Part shown: one piece after another, positions 32,664-43,626 of the stretch
Layout of the letters: the number at the start of each line of letters is the position of its first letter
Numbering within the stretch: the first letter of the stretch is position 1
Source of the DNA: Isoptericola luteus
Lineage (GTDB): Bacteria > Actinomycetota > Actinomycetes > Actinomycetales > Cellulomonadaceae
Direction: 5' to 3'
Length of the DNA: 64,000 bases
Assembly: GCF_020297055.1 (NCBI RefSeq)
Contig: NZ_JAIXCQ010000001.1
Coordinates: 383,610-447,609 of the forward strand
Program-made: the position numbers and the translations under genes
The notes under the pieces: generated by a model
What the model was told of the DNA's origin: nothing
Databases searched by the model: none
The model's input: only the letters and a program-made list of their open reading frames with translations

Positions 32664-33713
32664 TCAGTGCAGGGGCGGCGTGATCTTCTCCGCCGCGACG
32701 ACGCGAGGCCCCTTCGCCGTCGCGGCGACGTGCGCCACGAGCAGCTCGCCCGGCTCCAGGAACGGGTCCCGGGCGGGGAGCACGTCCGCGACGGACCGGC
32801 GCGAGTGCTGGCCGAGCACGTCGAGCACCGTCGGCAGCACCGGGCGGTGCGTGCACAGCACGGACGGACGGGCGTCCTCGAGCAGGACCCGCACCGTCGC
32901 CGCCACGCGGGCGGGGGAGCGTTCGTGCTGCGCCTCGCTGAGGGTGTCGACGTACTCCGGCCGCACCCCGGCGGCGCGGACGTAGGGGTCGATGGTCGCG
33001 GCGCACCGCTCCCAGCGGCTCGACACGACCGTCCCGACGCCGAAGGCCGCCAGCACCGGGACCGCCGCCGCGGCCTGCGCGTGGCCCACCGGGGTGATCG
33101 GGCGGTCCTGCTCGGCCCCGTGCCAGGCGTTGCGCGGCACGGAGCGGCCGTGCCGGACGATGACGACGACGTGCGTGGCGAGGCGCCCGTCGGCGTGCGC
33201 CCGGGCGAGCGCCTCGAGCGGGATCCGGTCCGCCTTGCGGGTCAGCCGCTGGGCTGCGTCGTCGACGCCGAGCCACGCCTGCTTGTCCACCTCGTCCGTG
33301 GACGGCGGCTCCACGGGAAGGCGCGCCGCGAGCGCCCGGCCGTCGTCGGGGCGCCGGGCGCGGCGGGCGGCCCAGTAGTGCACGCGCTTCACGCGGCCCT
33401 CCGGCGTCAGGTACTGCAGGCCGGGCAGCGGGATGCCGAGGACCACGGGCCTGCCGGTCTCCTCCGCCACCTCCCGGGCTGCGGCGGTGGCCAGCGCCTC
33501 GCCCGTCTCGAGCTTGCCCTTGGGCCAGGACCAGTCGTCGTAGCGGGGGCGGTGCACGAGCCGCACCTGGAGGTCGCCGTCGCGCACGCGCCACACCAGG
33601 GCGCCGGCGCTCTCGATCACGGGGGCGTGCTGCATCGAGCGAGCGCCGAGCGGGTCGACCAGCGGGGCCGCGGCATGCGCGGCGGTCAGCGGACGGGCGC
33701 GGTCCGACCTCAC
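32664..33713 (-). CDS. mutT1: MutT1-like protein: Nudix hydrolase fused to histidine phosphatase
   Basis: 349-residue two-domain protein. The N-terminal Nudix box is [22 protein letters not shown] with preceding [12 protein letters not shown]; the C-terminal SixA/phosphoglycerate-mutase-like domain has [15 protein letters not shown] and later [15 protein letters not shown]. In mycobacteria this fusion removes 8-oxo-dGTP and diadenosine polyphosphates. It starts at GTG 33713, overlapping the ppk stop as GTGA with GGAG eight bases upstream; ATG 33635 is an alternative. Gene order ppk-mutT1 matches Mycobacterium. Confidence 0.88.
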   Translation of the reverse strand: MRSDRARPLTAAHAAAPLVDPLGARSMQHAPVIESAGALVWRVRDGDLQVRLVHRPRYDDWSWPKGKLETGEALATAAAREVAEETGRPVVLGIPLPGLQYLTPEGRVKRVHYWAARRARRPDDGRALAARLPVEPPSTDEVDKQAWLGVDDAAQRLTRKADRIPLEALARAHADGRLATHVVVIVRHGRSVPRNAWHGAEQDRPITPVGHAQAAAAVPVLAAFGVGTVVSSRWERCAATIDPYVRAAGVRPEYVDTLSEAQHERSPARVAATVRVLLEDARPSVLCTHRPVLPTVLDVLGQHSRRSVADVLPARDPFLEPGELLVAHVAATAKGPRVVAAEKITPPLH

Positions 33714-36058
33714 CGCGTCCGCTCCGGTCGCCTCCGGTGCCGCTCCACGAGGGAGGCCTGGAGATCCTCCAGCGGCCGCCCGTCGTCCCCGACGCTGTGG
33801 CGGGTCCACGTGGCGTCGGGCTCGAGGTGCCACGTGGAGGTCTCGTGGGACATGGAGCGGTCGACGAGCTCGACGAGCTCGGTGACGTGCGCCTCGTCGG
33901 TGATCCGCACCAGCGCCTCGACACGGCGGTCCAGGTTGCGGTGCATGAGGTCGGCCGACCCGATGTAGACCTCCGGCCCGGAGGCAGGACCCTCGGCGAT
34001 GGCGGGGCCGGCCGCGTTGGCGAAGGCGTAGATGCGCGAGTGCTCGAGGAACCGGCCCAGGATGGAGCGGACCCGGATGTTCTCGCTCAGGCCGGGCACG
34101 CCAGGCCGCAGCGCGCAGATCCCGCGCACGACGAGGTCGACCTTCACCCCCGCCTGCGACGCGCGGTACAGGGCGTCGATGATGGCCTCGTCGACCGCGG
34201 AGTTGACCTTGATCTTCACCCACGCCTCGTGCCCGGCGCGGGCGGCGGCGGCCTCGCGCTCGATCCGCTCGACCAGCCCCGAGCGCACGGTGCGGGGCGC
34301 GATGAGCAGGCGGTGGAACCGTGACTGCGGCGCGTACCCCGACAGCTGGTTGAACAGCCGGGTGAGGTCCTGACCCACGTCGCGGTCGCAGGTGAGCAGC
34401 CCGTGATCGGTGTAGCTGCGGGCCGTCTTGGGGTGGTAGTTCCCCGTCCCGACGTGGCAGTACCGCTGGAGCCCGTCGGCCTCCTGCCGGACGACGAGGG
34501 ACAGCTTGCAGTGCGTCTTGAGGCCGACGATCCCGTACACGACGTGCACGCCCGCCTCCTCGAGCTTGCGGGCCCAGGAGATGTTCGCCTGCTCGTCGAA
34601 GCGGGCCTTGATCTCCACCAGGGCGAGCACCTGCTTGCCCGCCTCGGCGGCGTCGATGAGGGCGTCCACGATCGGCGAGTCGCCCGACGTGCGGTACAGG
34701 GTCTGCTTGATCGCCAGGACCGCGGGGTCGGCGGCCGCCTGCTCGAGGAACGTCTGCACGGACGTGGAGAACGAGTCGTACGGGTGGTGCAGCAGGACGT
34801 CGCGCTCGCGGATGGCGGCGAAGACGTCGCGGGGTCGGGCGGACTCCACCTCCGCGAGCTGGCGGTGCGTCGTCGGGATGAACGGCGGGTAGTGCAGGCT
34901 CGCGCGTTCGATGTCGGCGATGACGTTCAGGCCCGTGAGGTCCAGGGGCGCGGGCAGCTCGTAGACCTCCTCCTCGACCACCCCCAGCTCCCGCACCAGC
35001 AGCTCGCGGATGCGCGGGGAGATGCCGGTGGCGAGCTCGAGGCGCACGGGCGGGCCGAAGCGGCGCCGCAGCAGCTCCTTCTCCATCGCCTGGAGCAGGT
35101 TCTCGGCATCGTCCTCCTCGACCTCGACGTCCTCGTTGCGCGTGACCCGGAACGTGTGGTGCTCGCGCACCTCCATGCCGGGGAAGAGGTGGTCGAGGTG
35201 CTGGGCGATGACCTCCTCCAGCGGCACGAACGACGTCTGGGTGCCGCCCTTCTGCGTGGGGGTCGGCGCGCTGGGGCGCCCGCGCTCGTCGACGGCGATG
35301 AACCGGGGCAGCAGCGGCGGCACCTTGACGCGGGCGAAGTGCTCCTTGCCGGTGGTGGGGTTGGCCACCACGACGGCGAGGTTGAGCGACAGCCCCGAGA
35401 TGTAGGGGAACGGGTGCGCGGGGTCGACGGCGAGCGGGGTCAGCACCGGGAAGATCTGCTTGCGGAAGAACTTGTGCAGGCGCTCCTGCTCGCGCTGCTC
35501 GAGCTCGTCCCAGTGCACGATCGTGATCGCCTCCGCGGCGAGCGCGGGCTGCACGTCGGCGCGGAACACCTCGGCGTGGCGTGCCATGAGGCGGTGCGCC
35601 TCGGCGCCGGTGGCCTCCAGGACCTCGCGAGGGCTCAGGCCCGACGCGGCGGTGACGGCGATGCCCGTCGCGATGCGGCGCTTGAGCCCGGCGACCCGCA
35701 CCATGAAGAACTCGTCCAGGTTGGACGCGAAGATCGCGAGGAAGCGCACCCGTTCCAGCAGCGGGAGCGTGGTGTCCTCCGCCAGCTCCAGGACCCGTTC
35801 GTTGAACGCCAGCCAGCTCAGCTCCCGCTCGGCGAAACGGTCCTCGGGCAGGGGCTCCAGGTCTGCCGGTGCGGCCGGGACGGCCGCGGTCGCCTCGGGC
35901 AGCTCGGCCATGTGCTCGGCGATGTGCGCGGCGAGCTGGGGGTCGAGCGGCCGTGATCCCGTGCTGGCCGTGGTGCGGGTCCGGCTGTCGGTCACCTCGG
36001 CGGCTGCGGTGGGAGCCGAGAACCGGCCGTGGTCGTCACGGGGGCGTGGCGCTGTCAT
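33710..36058 (-). CDS. ppk: Polyphosphate kinase 1
   Basis: 782-residue enzyme polymerising the gamma-phosphate of ATP into polyphosphate. After a 60-residue disordered N-terminus comes [51 protein letters not shown], the PPK1 N domain. The catalytic head contains [23 protein letters not shown] with the autophosphorylated His near residue 535. ATG 36058 has CACGAT (36065-36070) six bases upstream and a PHO box at 36080-36097, so phosphate limitation probably induces it. It overlaps mutT1. Confidence 0.96.
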   Translation of the reverse strand: MTAPRPRDDHGRFSAPTAAAEVTDSRTRTTASTGSRPLDPQLAAHIAEHMAELPEATAAVPAAPADLEPLPEDRFAERELSWLAFNERVLELAEDTTLPLLERVRFLAIFASNLDEFFMVRVAGLKRRIATGIAVTAASGLSPREVLEATGAEAHRLMARHAEVFRADVQPALAAEAITIVHWDELEQREQERLHKFFRKQIFPVLTPLAVDPAHPFPYISGLSLNLAVVVANPTTGKEHFARVKVPPLLPRFIAVDERGRPSAPTPTQKGGTQTSFVPLEEVIAQHLDHLFPGMEVREHHTFRVTRNEDVEVEEDDAENLLQAMEKELLRRRFGPPVRLELATGISPRIRELLVRELGVVEEEVYELPAPLDLTGLNVIADIERASLHYPPFIPTTHRQLAEVESARPRDVFAAIRERDVLLHHPYDSFSTSVQTFLEQAAADPAVLAIKQTLYRTSGDSPIVDALIDAAEAGKQVLALVEIKARFDEQANISWARKLEEAGVHVVYGIVGLKTHCKLSLVVRQEADGLQRYCHVGTGNYHPKTARSYTDHGLLTCDRDVGQDLTRLFNQLSGYAPQSRFHRLLIAPRTVRSGLVERIEREAAAARAGHEAWVKIKVNSAVDEAIIDALYRASQAGVKVDLVVRGICALRPGVPGLSENIRVRSILGRFLEHSRIYAFANAAGPAIAEGPASGPEVYIGSADLMHRNLDRRVEALVRITDEAHVTELVELVDRSMSHETSTWHLEPDATWTRHSVGDDGRPLEDLQASLVERHRRRPERTR

Positions 36059-36079
36059 GTGCCCATCGTGGCACCGATG

Positions 36080-36097
36080 GATGAACGGCGGGTGACG
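36080..36097 (-). promoter_or_regulatory. PHO box before ppk
   Basis: On the minus strand, CGTCACC (36091-36097) and GTTCATC (36080-36086) keep the 11-base period, matching the PHO consensus at five and six of seven positions. They cover the expected -35 of the leaderless ppk promoter. It is weaker than the other two boxes but supported by gene function. Confidence 0.55.
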
Positions 36098-36127
36098 GGC
36101 CCGGACGCCGGCGGCGCCGCGGGCGGG

Positions 36128-37075
36128 TCAGGGGCGCGCGTACTGGACGTCGACGGCGGCGGGGGAGAATCCGGCGCGCGCGTACGTCGCCCGGGCCGCG
36201 GCGTTGTCGCCGTCGACGTACAGGACGGCCCGGGCGCAGCCGGCGTCGGCGAGGTGCGCGAGCGCCACCCCGGTGAGCGCACGGCCCAGCCCGTGGCCCT
36301 GGGAGTCCGGGTCCACCCCGACCGCGTAGATCTCGCCGTCGCGCGAGGTGGGCTCCTGGTCCGGCTCGACCTTCGTCCAGAGGAACGCGACGAGCCGTCC
36401 GGTGTCCGCCGCCTCGACGAGGAAGAAGCCCGCGGCGTCGAACCAGGGCTCGGCGACACGGTCGTGCAGGTCGGCGACCGTGAGGCGGCCCTGCTCGGGG
36501 TGGTCCGCGAACGCGCGGGCGTTGAGCCGCACCCAGGCCTCGTCGTCGTGCCCCGGACGGAACGCACGCACCCGGAAGCCGTCGGGGAACACCGGTGCGC
36601 CGGTCGCGTCGTCGGCGGTCAGCGGGCGGGCGAGGAACAGCAGCTCCCGTACGACGTCGTAGCCGCGCGCCGCCGCCAGCTCACGGGCGGCCGGAAGGTC
36701 GCCGTGCGCCCACAGGCGCAGCGCCTTGCCGCGCTGCCCCGGGGCGCCGGAGACCATCGGCAGCCGGGCGTCGCGCTCGGCCGTGCGCAGCAGCATGCTG
36801 CCCGTCCCGCGGCGGCGGTGCTCGGGGTGCACCACGAGCTCGGCGCTCGCGACGTCGCCAGTGCGGTCCACCTGGACGTAGCCGACGGCGGCGCCGTCCG
36901 TCCCGCGCACGACGACGTGGGTCAGCTCCTCGGAGTCCGTGCCCAGGTGCAGCAGCGGCTGCTCGGACAGCGGGGCGACGCCGTCAGCGGCGGCCGCGGC
37001 GGCGGCGAGGCGCCGCACGTCGTCCTGCGCGGCGGGGTCCAGGGGGCCGATCTCGATCGGTGCGGTGTGGGGCAC
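36128..37075 (-). CDS. mshD: Mycothiol synthase
   Basis: 315-residue acetyltransferase with tandem GNAT domains that acetylates Cys-GlcN-inositol to give mycothiol, the actinobacterial redox thiol. The first half has [22 protein letters not shown]; the second, catalytic half has [37 protein letters not shown] and the terminal [23 protein letters not shown] 37075 is chosen because GATGAT (37082-37087) lies exactly six bases upstream; a longer in-frame start exists. Its presence supports an actinobacterial origin. Confidence 0.92.
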   Translation of the reverse strand: MPHTAPIEIGPLDPAAQDDVRRLAAAAAAADGVAPLSEQPLLHLGTDSEELTHVVVRGTDGAAVGYVQVDRTGDVASAELVVHPEHRRRGTGSMLLRTAERDARLPMVSGAPGQRGKALRLWAHGDLPAARELAAARGYDVVRELLFLARPLTADDATGAPVFPDGFRVRAFRPGHDDEAWVRLNARAFADHPEQGRLTVADLHDRVAEPWFDAAGFFLVEAADTGRLVAFLWTKVEPDQEPTSRDGEIYAVGVDPDSQGHGLGRALTGVALAHLADAGCARAVLYVDGDNAAARATYARAGFSPAAVDVQYARP

Positions 37076-37106
37076 GGAACCATCATCGCCGACGCGGCCC
37101 ACGCTG

Positions 37107-37165
37107 CCGGGCACAGGGGTGGCGTCCGCGATGGCCGGCCATCACGAACGCCACCCCGTGCCCGG
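37107..37165 (-). terminator. Large terminator hairpin after the mannanase gene
   Basis: CCGGGCAC-A-GGGGTGGCGT pairs with ACGCCACCCC-GTGCCCGG, enclosing a GATGGCCGGCCATC mini-palindrome. It lies between the mannanase stop and the mshD promoter. Confidence 0.7.
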
Positions 37166-37199
37166 CGCCGGGTGGGCGGGTTCCTGGGTCCCGGGCGGG

Positions 37200-38648
37200 T
37201 CAGGAGGCGGTGCAGGTGACCGCGGGCGCGGCGGCCGGCGCGGTGCCGGACCCGAGGAACCCGGCGGTCGCGGAGCCGTCCGCCGCCAGCGCGCCGTTCC
37301 ACGCGGCGTGGGTGACGACGACGCCGTCCTGGGTCGAGGTCAGGGACCCGCCCCAGAGCTGGGTCACCGCGACGCCCGCGGGAAGGGCGAACGACGCCTC
37401 CCAGCCGGTGATCGGGGCGTCGCCCGCCGTGACGACGAGCTCCCCCTGCCAGCCGCCGGGCCAGGACCCGGTCACGCGGACGGTCGCGGTGCACCCTTGG
37501 TCGGCGGGCGGGTCGGTCGGCTCGTCGGTCGGCGGGTCCGTGGGCTCGTCCGTCGGCGGGTCGGTCGGTCCACCGCCGAACCACGAGGCCTCGACGGCCG
37601 TCTCGCGCAGGCCGTCCGGCCCGTCGATGACGCGCGTCCCCCAGGCGCTCGGGTCGGTCGCGTCGAAGCCCAGCACCATGTCGAGGTACGGGTCGGTGTT
37701 GCCGCTCCAGGACCACGCGAGCCAGCCGAGGTCGAGGCGCTCCGCCTCGGCGAGCACGACGTCCTCGTCCACGTCGCCGTCGGTGCGGCGCCAGCCGAAC
37801 TCGCCGACGACGAGCGGCAGCCCGGCGTCGACGAAGTGCTCGAGGTAGTCCGTGACGGACTGGGCCTGCGCGTACACGCCGTACATGTGGATGGAGAAGA
37901 CGGTGTTCGCGTCGGGGTCGGAGGCGAAGACGTCCGCTGCCTGGGCCTCCATGACGTGGGTCCAGTCCTGGCCCCAGTTGGGGGCGTCGACGACGATCGC
38001 GTGCTCGTACCCGACGGTGCGCAGCCGCTCGATCGCGGCGGAGGTCTCGGCGCCCCAGGTGGCGTTCGTCGCGTCGTCGTTCCCCATCGGCTCGTTGCCG
38101 ATGTTGACCATGACGAAGTCCTCGGTGCCCGTGAGCGTGGGGTAGAGGTCCTCCCAGTAGTCCACGGCCTGGTCGAGCGTGGCGGCGTCGGGGGCGGACG
38201 TGTCGCCGTAGCCCGTCGTGTCGTGCACCTCGAGGATGCAGACCAGCCGGTTCTCCTGGCAGAGGTCGACGATGCCTCTGACGTCCTCGGGGGTGTTGCG
38301 CGTCCACTGGTCGCCGCTGGACAGCACGACGCGCACGGAGTTCGCACCGGCGGCCTTGATGTCGGCGAACGCACCGGTGGTGTGGGTGTACCAGGTGTGG
38401 GCGTGGTTGACGCCGCGCAGCACCAGGTCCGTGCCGTCGGCCTCGACGACCCGGCCGTCGGACACGTGGATGCCGGGCGGGGTGTCGGCCCGCGCGGTCG
38501 GGGCCGTGGCCGCGACGAAGGCCGCCGTGCCGGCCAGGAGCGCCGCCACGGTGACGACCGCCGCCGTCGCAGCGGTGACGGCGGCGGGTCGCGACCTGAC
38601 GGCGGCGGTGCTCGGGGCGTCAGGGATCGGGACGGGGGAGCGCAGCAT
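37200..38648 (-). CDS. Secreted beta-mannanase, GH5 (subfamily 8-like) with CBM2
   Basis: 482-residue exported glycoside hydrolase attacking beta-1,4-mannan. Signal peptide: residues 1-55 (long, ending APTARADT). The GH5 domain (about 57-355) starts VLRGVNHAHTWYTHTT, has the acid/base Glu in MVNIGNEPMG and the nucleophile in LPLVVGEFGWRR, with IHMYGVYAQAQS and WLAWSWSGN as in subfamily 8 mannanases. A TDPPTDEP repeat linker leads to a C-terminal family 2 carbohydrate-binding module (about 385-482) with conserved Trp and two Cys. AAGGA is seven bases before ATG 38648. Confidence 0.88.
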   Translation of the reverse strand: MLRSPVPIPDAPSTAAVRSRPAAVTAATAAVVTVAALLAGTAAFVAATAPTARADTPPGIHVSDGRVVEADGTDLVLRGVNHAHTWYTHTTGAFADIKAAGANSVRVVLSSGDQWTRNTPEDVRGIVDLCQENRLVCILEVHDTTGYGDTSAPDAATLDQAVDYWEDLYPTLTGTEDFVMVNIGNEPMGNDDATNATWGAETSAAIERLRTVGYEHAIVVDAPNWGQDWTHVMEAQAADVFASDPDANTVFSIHMYGVYAQAQSVTDYLEHFVDAGLPLVVGEFGWRRTDGDVDEDVVLAEAERLDLGWLAWSWSGNTDPYLDMVLGFDATDPSAWGTRVIDGPDGLRETAVEASWFGGGPTDPPTDEPTDPPTDEPTDPPADQGCTATVRVTGSWPGGWQGELVVTAGDAPITGWEASFALPAGVAVTQLWGGSLTSTQDGVVVTHAAWNGALAADGSATAGFLGSGTAPAAAPAVTCTAS

Positions 38649-38720
38649 CGGGACGTCCTTGTCTCTCGGGGGAACCAGCGGACGTACCAACCGTGACGGG
38701 AAACCGATCTCCGGGGCAGC

Positions 38721-38738
38721 CGCTGAAACGATTCGGCG
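38721..38738 (-). promoter_or_regulatory. LacI-type operator candidate before the mannanase gene
   Basis: CGCTGAAACGATTCGGCG is an imperfect palindrome (GCTGAA/TTCGGC around ACGA) with the GAAACG half-site seen in LacI-family operators, located 73 bases upstream of the start. Sugar-controlled repression would fit the product; no LacI gene is in this window. Confidence 0.3.
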
Positions 38739-38816
38739 CCCGGTGGGGGTCTGGCGAGACGACGGTCCCCGCACCCGGAAAGGGCGCGGGGACCGTGGGA
38801 CGCGCGGCTGCGGCCG

Positions 38817-40832
38817 TCAGTCCTCGCTGCCGGGCTTGTTCGTCGCCAGGCCCGCGGAGATGAGGTCCATCACCGAGGAGTCCGCGAGCGTCGTCGCGTC
38901 GCCGACGGCGCGGTTCTCCGCGACGTCGCGCAGGAGGCGGCGCATGATCTTGCCGGACCGCGTCTTGGGCAGCTCCGCGACCACGAGGATGCGCCGCGGC
39001 TTGGCGATCGGGCCGATCTCCTTCGCGACGTGCGAGCGCAGCTCCTCCTGCACCTGGGCCGCGCCGTCGGGCGTGCCCGCGCGCTCTGCGTGCTCGCCGC
39101 GCAGGATGACGAAGGCGACGACGGCCTGGCCGGTGGTCTCGTCGGCCGCACCGACGACCGCGGCCTCGGCCACGATGTCGTGCGAGACCAGGGCGGACTC
39201 GATCTCCGTCGTCGAGAGGCGGTGGCCCGAGACGTTCATGACGTCGTCGACCCGGCCCAGCAGCCAGATGTCGCCGTCCTCGTCCTTCTTGGCGCCGTCG
39301 CCGGCGAAGTAGAGGCCCTCGAACCGCGACCAGTACGTGTCCTTGAACCGCTGAAGGTCGCCCCAGATGCCGCGGAGCATCGCCGGCCACGGCTCGGAGA
39401 GCACCAGGTACCCGCCGCCGCCGTCCGGCACGGAGTGCGCCTCGTCGTCGACCACGTCGGCGGCGATGCCGGGGAGCGCCACCTGGGCGGATCCCGGCTT
39501 GGTCGCGGTGACGCCGGGCAGGGGGCTGATCATGATGGCGCCGGTCTCCGTCTGCCACCAGGTGTCCACGACCGGCGTGGTGTCGCCGCCGACGACGCGG
39601 CGGTACCACATCCAGGCCTCGGGGTTGATGGGCTCGCCCACCGAGCCGAGCACGCGCAGGCTCGACAGGTCGAAGCCGGCGGGGATGTCCTCGCCCCACT
39701 TCATGCACGTGCGGATGGCGGTCGGTGCCGTGTACAGGATCGAGACCTGGTACTTCTCGACGAGCTCCCACCAGCGGCCGCGGTGCGGGGTGTCCGGCGT
39801 GCCCTCGTACAGCACCTGGGTGGCGCCGTTGGTGAGCGGGCCGTAGACGACGTAGGAGTGCCCGGTGACCCAGCCGATGTCGGCGGTGCACCAGTAGACG
39901 TCGGACTCGGCCTTGAGGTCGAACACGTTCTTGTGCGTGGAGGCGCACTGCGTGAGGTAGCCGCCCGTGGTGTGCAGGATGCCCTTCGGCTTCCCCGTCG
40001 TGCCCGAGGTGTACAGGATGAACAGCGGGTGCTCGGCGTCCACCCACACGGGCTCGTGGACGTCGTCGGCGGCGGCGACGGCCTCGTGCCACCACACGTC
40101 CCGGCCCTCGGTCCACTCGACGTCCTGCTCGGTGCGCCGCACCACGAGCACGTGCTCGACGGTGGTGGCGGGCTCGCCGTCCTTCGGGGCGAGCGCCGCG
40201 TCGACGGCGGGCTTGAGCGCGGACGGCGCGCCACGGCGGTAGCCGCCGTCGGCCGTGACGACGACCTTCGCCTCGGCGTCGGCGATGCGGCTCCGCAGCG
40301 CGTCCGCGGAGAAGCCGCCGAACACGACCGAGTGGGGTGCTCCGATGCGGGCGCAGGCGAGCATCGCGACGACGGACTCGACGAGCATCGGCAGGTAGAT
40401 GACGACGCGGTCGCCCTTGGTGACCCCGAGCGCTGCCAGCGCGTTGGCGGCGCGCGAGACCTCGCGCTGCAGGTCGGCGTAGGTGACCGTCCGGGTGTCG
40501 CCCGGCTCGCCCTCGAAGTGGATCGCGACGCGGTCGCCGTGCCCGGCCTCGACGTGACGGTCCACCGCGTTGTAGGCGGCGTTCAGCGTGCCGTCGGCGA
40601 ACCACTTCGCGACGGGCGCCCCGGACCAGTCGAGGGTCTGCGTGAACGGCCGCTCCCAGGACACCAGCTCGCGGGCCTGGTCGGCCCAGAACCCGAGACG
40701 GTCGGCCTTCGCGTCCTCGTACATCGACGGCTGGGCGTTGGCCTGCGCGGCGAAGGCCGCGCTGGGCGGGAACGCGCGCGTCTCGTGCAGCAGGTTCTCG
40801 AGGCTGGGGGCGGTGGGCTCGTTCTCTGGCAC
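38817..40832 (-). CDS. acs: Acetyl-CoA synthetase (AMP-forming)
   Basis: 671-residue adenylate-forming enzyme activating acetate. Motifs: [21 protein letters not shown]-binding P-loop [20 protein letters not shown] (about residue 265), [18 protein letters not shown], the hinge region [12 protein letters not shown], and the regulatory lysine in [14 protein letters not shown] (about 626), target of acetylation in the family. GTG 40832 is supported by GGAGG five bases upstream. It is divergent from a LuxR-type regulator, with a CRP-like palindrome between them. Confidence 0.96.
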   Translation of the reverse strand: MPENEPTAPSLENLLHETRAFPPSAAFAAQANAQPSMYEDAKADRLGFWADQARELVSWERPFTQTLDWSGAPVAKWFADGTLNAAYNAVDRHVEAGHGDRVAIHFEGEPGDTRTVTYADLQREVSRAANALAALGVTKGDRVVIYLPMLVESVVAMLACARIGAPHSVVFGGFSADALRSRIADAEAKVVVTADGGYRRGAPSALKPAVDAALAPKDGEPATTVEHVLVVRRTEQDVEWTEGRDVWWHEAVAAADDVHEPVWVDAEHPLFILYTSGTTGKPKGILHTTGGYLTQCASTHKNVFDLKAESDVYWCTADIGWVTGHSYVVYGPLTNGATQVLYEGTPDTPHRGRWWELVEKYQVSILYTAPTAIRTCMKWGEDIPAGFDLSSLRVLGSVGEPINPEAWMWYRRVVGGDTTPVVDTWWQTETGAIMISPLPGVTATKPGSAQVALPGIAADVVDDEAHSVPDGGGGYLVLSEPWPAMLRGIWGDLQRFKDTYWSRFEGLYFAGDGAKKDEDGDIWLLGRVDDVMNVSGHRLSTTEIESALVSHDIVAEAAVVGAADETTGQAVVAFVILRGEHAERAGTPDGAAQVQEELRSHVAKEIGPIAKPRRILVVAELPKTRSGKIMRRLLRDVAENRAVGDATTLADSSVMDLISAGLATNKPGSED

Positions 40833-40945
40833 GCTGACCTCCGGTTGTGCATCGACGCTGGTGCGGTCCCGGTCGAGGCGCGACGAGGATGCGCCCGGGG
40901 ACGGCGGACCCCGAGGGGCCCGCGGTCGGGAGTCTAGACCCCGCC

Positions 40946-40961
40946 AGTGACCGAGGTCACT
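40946..40961. promoter_or_regulatory. CRP/GlxR-type binding site between acs and a LuxR-type regulator
   Basis: AGTGACCGAGGTCACT is a perfect 7-bp-arm palindrome containing GTGA-N6-TCAC, the core of CRP/GlxR sites in actinobacteria. It is 114 bases upstream of acs and 125 bases upstream of the regulator gene. acs is a classic cAMP-receptor target in several bacteria. Confidence 0.6.
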
Positions 40962-41085
40962 CCGTCCCACAGTTCGGCCGCCCTGCTCACAAACTCGCTC
41001 CGCCGTTGCGGTGGCCGCACCGCCCGCAGGTTGCCATCCTGAGCACGGCAGCCGACGACGGCGGGTCCGAGGCGGAGAGGTGACG

Positions 41086-43626
41086 GTGAGCTTCGTCCAT
41101 CCAGAGGCGCTGGAGTCCGCCCGGCGGTGGCTCCGCGCCGGCCAGGACGTGCACGTCATCGGTGACGCCGGCTCCGGTCGCACCACCGTGCTGAGGGCCC
41201 TCGGCGAGGCGCTGCGCGGGGCGGGCTGCCCCGTCGTCGAGCTCCCGGGCGTCGCGGGCGGGCAGGCCGTGCCGCTCCGCGCGCTCCTGGTGCACCCGTC
41301 GCTGCGTCCCCGGGCCACCGTGCCGCGCTGGGGCGCCGCCGAGGCGGCGTCCGCGCTCGCCGAGGAGCTGGCCGGCCGTGGCGCCACCGTGCTCGTCGAC
41401 GACGTGCACCTGCTCGACGCGGCGTCGCTCGCCGTCGTCGGCACCGTCGCCCGGCAGCGGCCGGACGGGATCCGCGTCGTCACGTCGGTCCCGCCCGGCA
41501 CGCCGGCCGACGCCGAGTGGTCGGGCCTCGCACGGGGCTCGGCAGCCGTCCGGCTGACCCCGCTCGGCGTGACCGGGGTCGCAGCGCTGCTCGCCGACCG
41601 GCTCGGCGGCCAGGTCGAGGGCAGCCTCGCCGCGATGGTGACCGGACGATCGGCGGGCAACCCGCGCGCCGCCGTCGCGCTGGCGCTCGCGGCGGCGGGA
41701 TCCGGTGCCGTGGCCCAGGTGCGGGGACGGTGGGCGCAGGTGGGCAACCTCGAGGCCGTGCCCACGGAGTCGGTGCTGCACGGCCTGCTCGACGGCCTGC
41801 CGGGCGCCTTGCGGGACGGCCTCGACGCCCTCGCGTGGTTCGGGCTGCTCGACGTCGACCACGCGAAGACGCTGCTCGGCGTGGACCGTCTCGCCGCGCT
41901 CGACGCCGCGGGCCGCATCGCCGTCGACGAGCGGTCCGACGCGCGCCTGGTGGCGGTGACCCCGCCGGTGCTCGCCCAGGCGCTGCGGGCACGGCTGTCC
42001 GGCGCGCGCCGGGCGATGCTGCGAGCACGCGCCGAGGAGCTGTTCGGCGCCTCCGGCTCCGCCGGGGGCGACGGCGACGACGCCGGCCGGTCCCGGCTGG
42101 TCGCGCTGGCGGGGATGAGCCCGGACGACCGCCCGGTGCACCAGCAGGTCGCCGTCGTCATCGAGTCCGTGCGCACGCGCGCCGCCCTCTGGGCCGGCAG
42201 GTGGGCGCAGCGGCACGACGTCGCGAGCGCGCTCCCGCTGCTGCGCCTGACCCTCGTGGACGGGCTGGCGCACGTCGACGTGGACGAGATCTTCGCCGGC
42301 ACGCTGCCCACTGCGGGCGACAACGCCGAGCAGGTGGCGTCGTACGCGGTGCTCCGGGGGCAGTGGGCCGCGCAGCAGGGCGGCACGGTGCGCGACGGCC
42401 TGGTGCGCGACCCGGGCCCGTCGGCGCGGCTGGTCGTGGACGGGCTGGGGGAGTCGTTCCTGCGGTACCTGGACCAGGCGTACGACGGGCCGGGCCGCGC
42501 CCCGGACGCCACCGCGATCGACATGGAGCGGGACGTGCCGCCCGCCATGGGCGGGTACGCCACGGTGCAGCGGCTGCGGACCGTGATCGAGGCGGGCGAC
42601 CCCGACCGCGCCCTCGACCTCCTCGGGAGCTGGCAGGGGTCGGACCTCCAACGGCCGTACACGCACCGCATGGACGCCCTGCGCGGCGACGCGCTGCTCC
42701 TGGCGGGCCAGGTGGACGACGCCGTGGACTGGGGGCGAGGGCGCCTGAGTGCCGCCTACGACGAGCTCAGCCCGGTCGGCATCCGGCTCGCAGCGCGCGG
42801 GCTGGCGACCGCCCTGTTCCTCAAGGGCGACGACGACCGCGCGCTGCGGGCCCTGAGCGTGGTGCTGCGCCTGGGGCGGATCGGGGTGGCGCTGAGCCCC
42901 TACGACGAGCGCATCTTCGGCATCGCCGCGGTGCTGCACGCGCGTGCCGGCAACCACGACCTGGCCCGCATGATGCTGGACGAGCTGGAGGCCACCGCCC
43001 GCCCGTTCGCGCCCGTGCTGGACTTCATGCGGCCCTGGGCGCGGCTGGAGGTGGCGCACGCGGCGGCCGGCGGGGTGCCCGACGGCGAGCCGATGTGGGC
43101 GGCGGGCGAGGACCTGTGGGCCCAGGGCTGGGTGGCGTCGGCGGTGTTCTGCTGGGCGCTGACGCCGCAGCGGCTGAGCCACGAACGCCTCGCCAGGCTC
43201 GAGTCCGGCTTCGCCGCGACGCACGTCCCGCTGCTCCTCCCGGCGGTGCGCCTGCACCGCCACCTCGCCCACGGGACGAGCGGCGTCATCCTCGAGTCGG
43301 TGCGGGCCATGCGCACCCGGGGACCGTTGGCCCACGTGGCCGTGGCGAGGGCGCAGGAGCTGACGAAGGCCGAGGGGCGCACCGCGCTCACCGTGGAGGA
43401 CCTGGCGGAGAGCGTCGGCGTCCCCGCCTCGACCGTGCGCGCCTCGGGACGCCCCGCCGCCGGGCTCACCGCGCGAGAGGCGGAGATCGTCGCCCTCGCG
43501 CGCGAGGGCCTCACCAACCGGGAGATCGCCAGCCGCCTGTTCCTGTCCGTGCGGACGGTGGAGAGCCACCTGTACCGCGCGATGCAGAAGCTGGGGGTGT
43601 CCGACCGGCGTCAGCTCGTCCGGTGA
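41086..43626 (+). CDS. LuxR-family ATPase transcriptional regulator (LAL-like)
   Basis: 846-residue STAND-type regulator. An N-terminal P-loop ATPase domain (Walker [12 protein letters not shown], about residue 23; Walker [13 protein letters not shown], about 103) is followed by a long helical, repeat-like sensor region and a C-terminal LuxR helix-turn-helix: [46 protein letters not shown] (about 795-840). GAGAGG lies five bases before GTG 41086. Target genes may be acs or the adjacent surface-protein operon, with which its 3' end overlaps by 16 bases; this is inference. Confidence 0.85.
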   Translation: MSFVHPEALESARRWLRAGQDVHVIGDAGSGRTTVLRALGEALRGAGCPVVELPGVAGGQAVPLRALLVHPSLRPRATVPRWGAAEAASALAEELAGRGATVLVDDVHLLDAASLAVVGTVARQRPDGIRVVTSVPPGTPADAEWSGLARGSAAVRLTPLGVTGVAALLADRLGGQVEGSLAAMVTGRSAGNPRAAVALALAAAGSGAVAQVRGRWAQVGNLEAVPTESVLHGLLDGLPGALRDGLDALAWFGLLDVDHAKTLLGVDRLAALDAAGRIAVDERSDARLVAVTPPVLAQALRARLSGARRAMLRARAEELFGASGSAGGDGDDAGRSRLVALAGMSPDDRPVHQQVAVVIESVRTRAALWAGRWAQRHDVASALPLLRLTLVDGLAHVDVDEIFAGTLPTAGDNAEQVASYAVLRGQWAAQQGGTVRDGLVRDPGPSARLVVDGLGESFLRYLDQAYDGPGRAPDATAIDMERDVPPAMGGYATVQRLRTVIEAGDPDRALDLLGSWQGSDLQRPYTHRMDALRGDALLLAGQVDDAVDWGRGRLSAAYDELSPVGIRLAARGLATALFLKGDDDRALRALSVVLRLGRIGVALSPYDERIFGIAAVLHARAGNHDLARMMLDELEATARPFAPVLDFMRPWARLEVAHAAAGGVPDGEPMWAAGEDLWAQGWVASAVFCWALTPQRLSHERLARLESGFAATHVPLLLPAVRLHRHLAHGTSGVILESVRAMRTRGPLAHVAVARAQELTKAEGRTALTVEDLAESVGVPASTVRASGRPAAGLTAREAEIVALAREGLTNREIASRLFLSVRTVESHLYRAMQKLGVSDRRQLVR

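Noticed and set aside
38817-42671. Very long minus-strand frame that would fuse acs to sequence opposite the LuxR-type regulator.
   Set aside because: The acs protein starts cleanly at GTG 40832 with a GGAGG site; the upstream part is Ser/Arg-rich shadow translation of the divergent gene.
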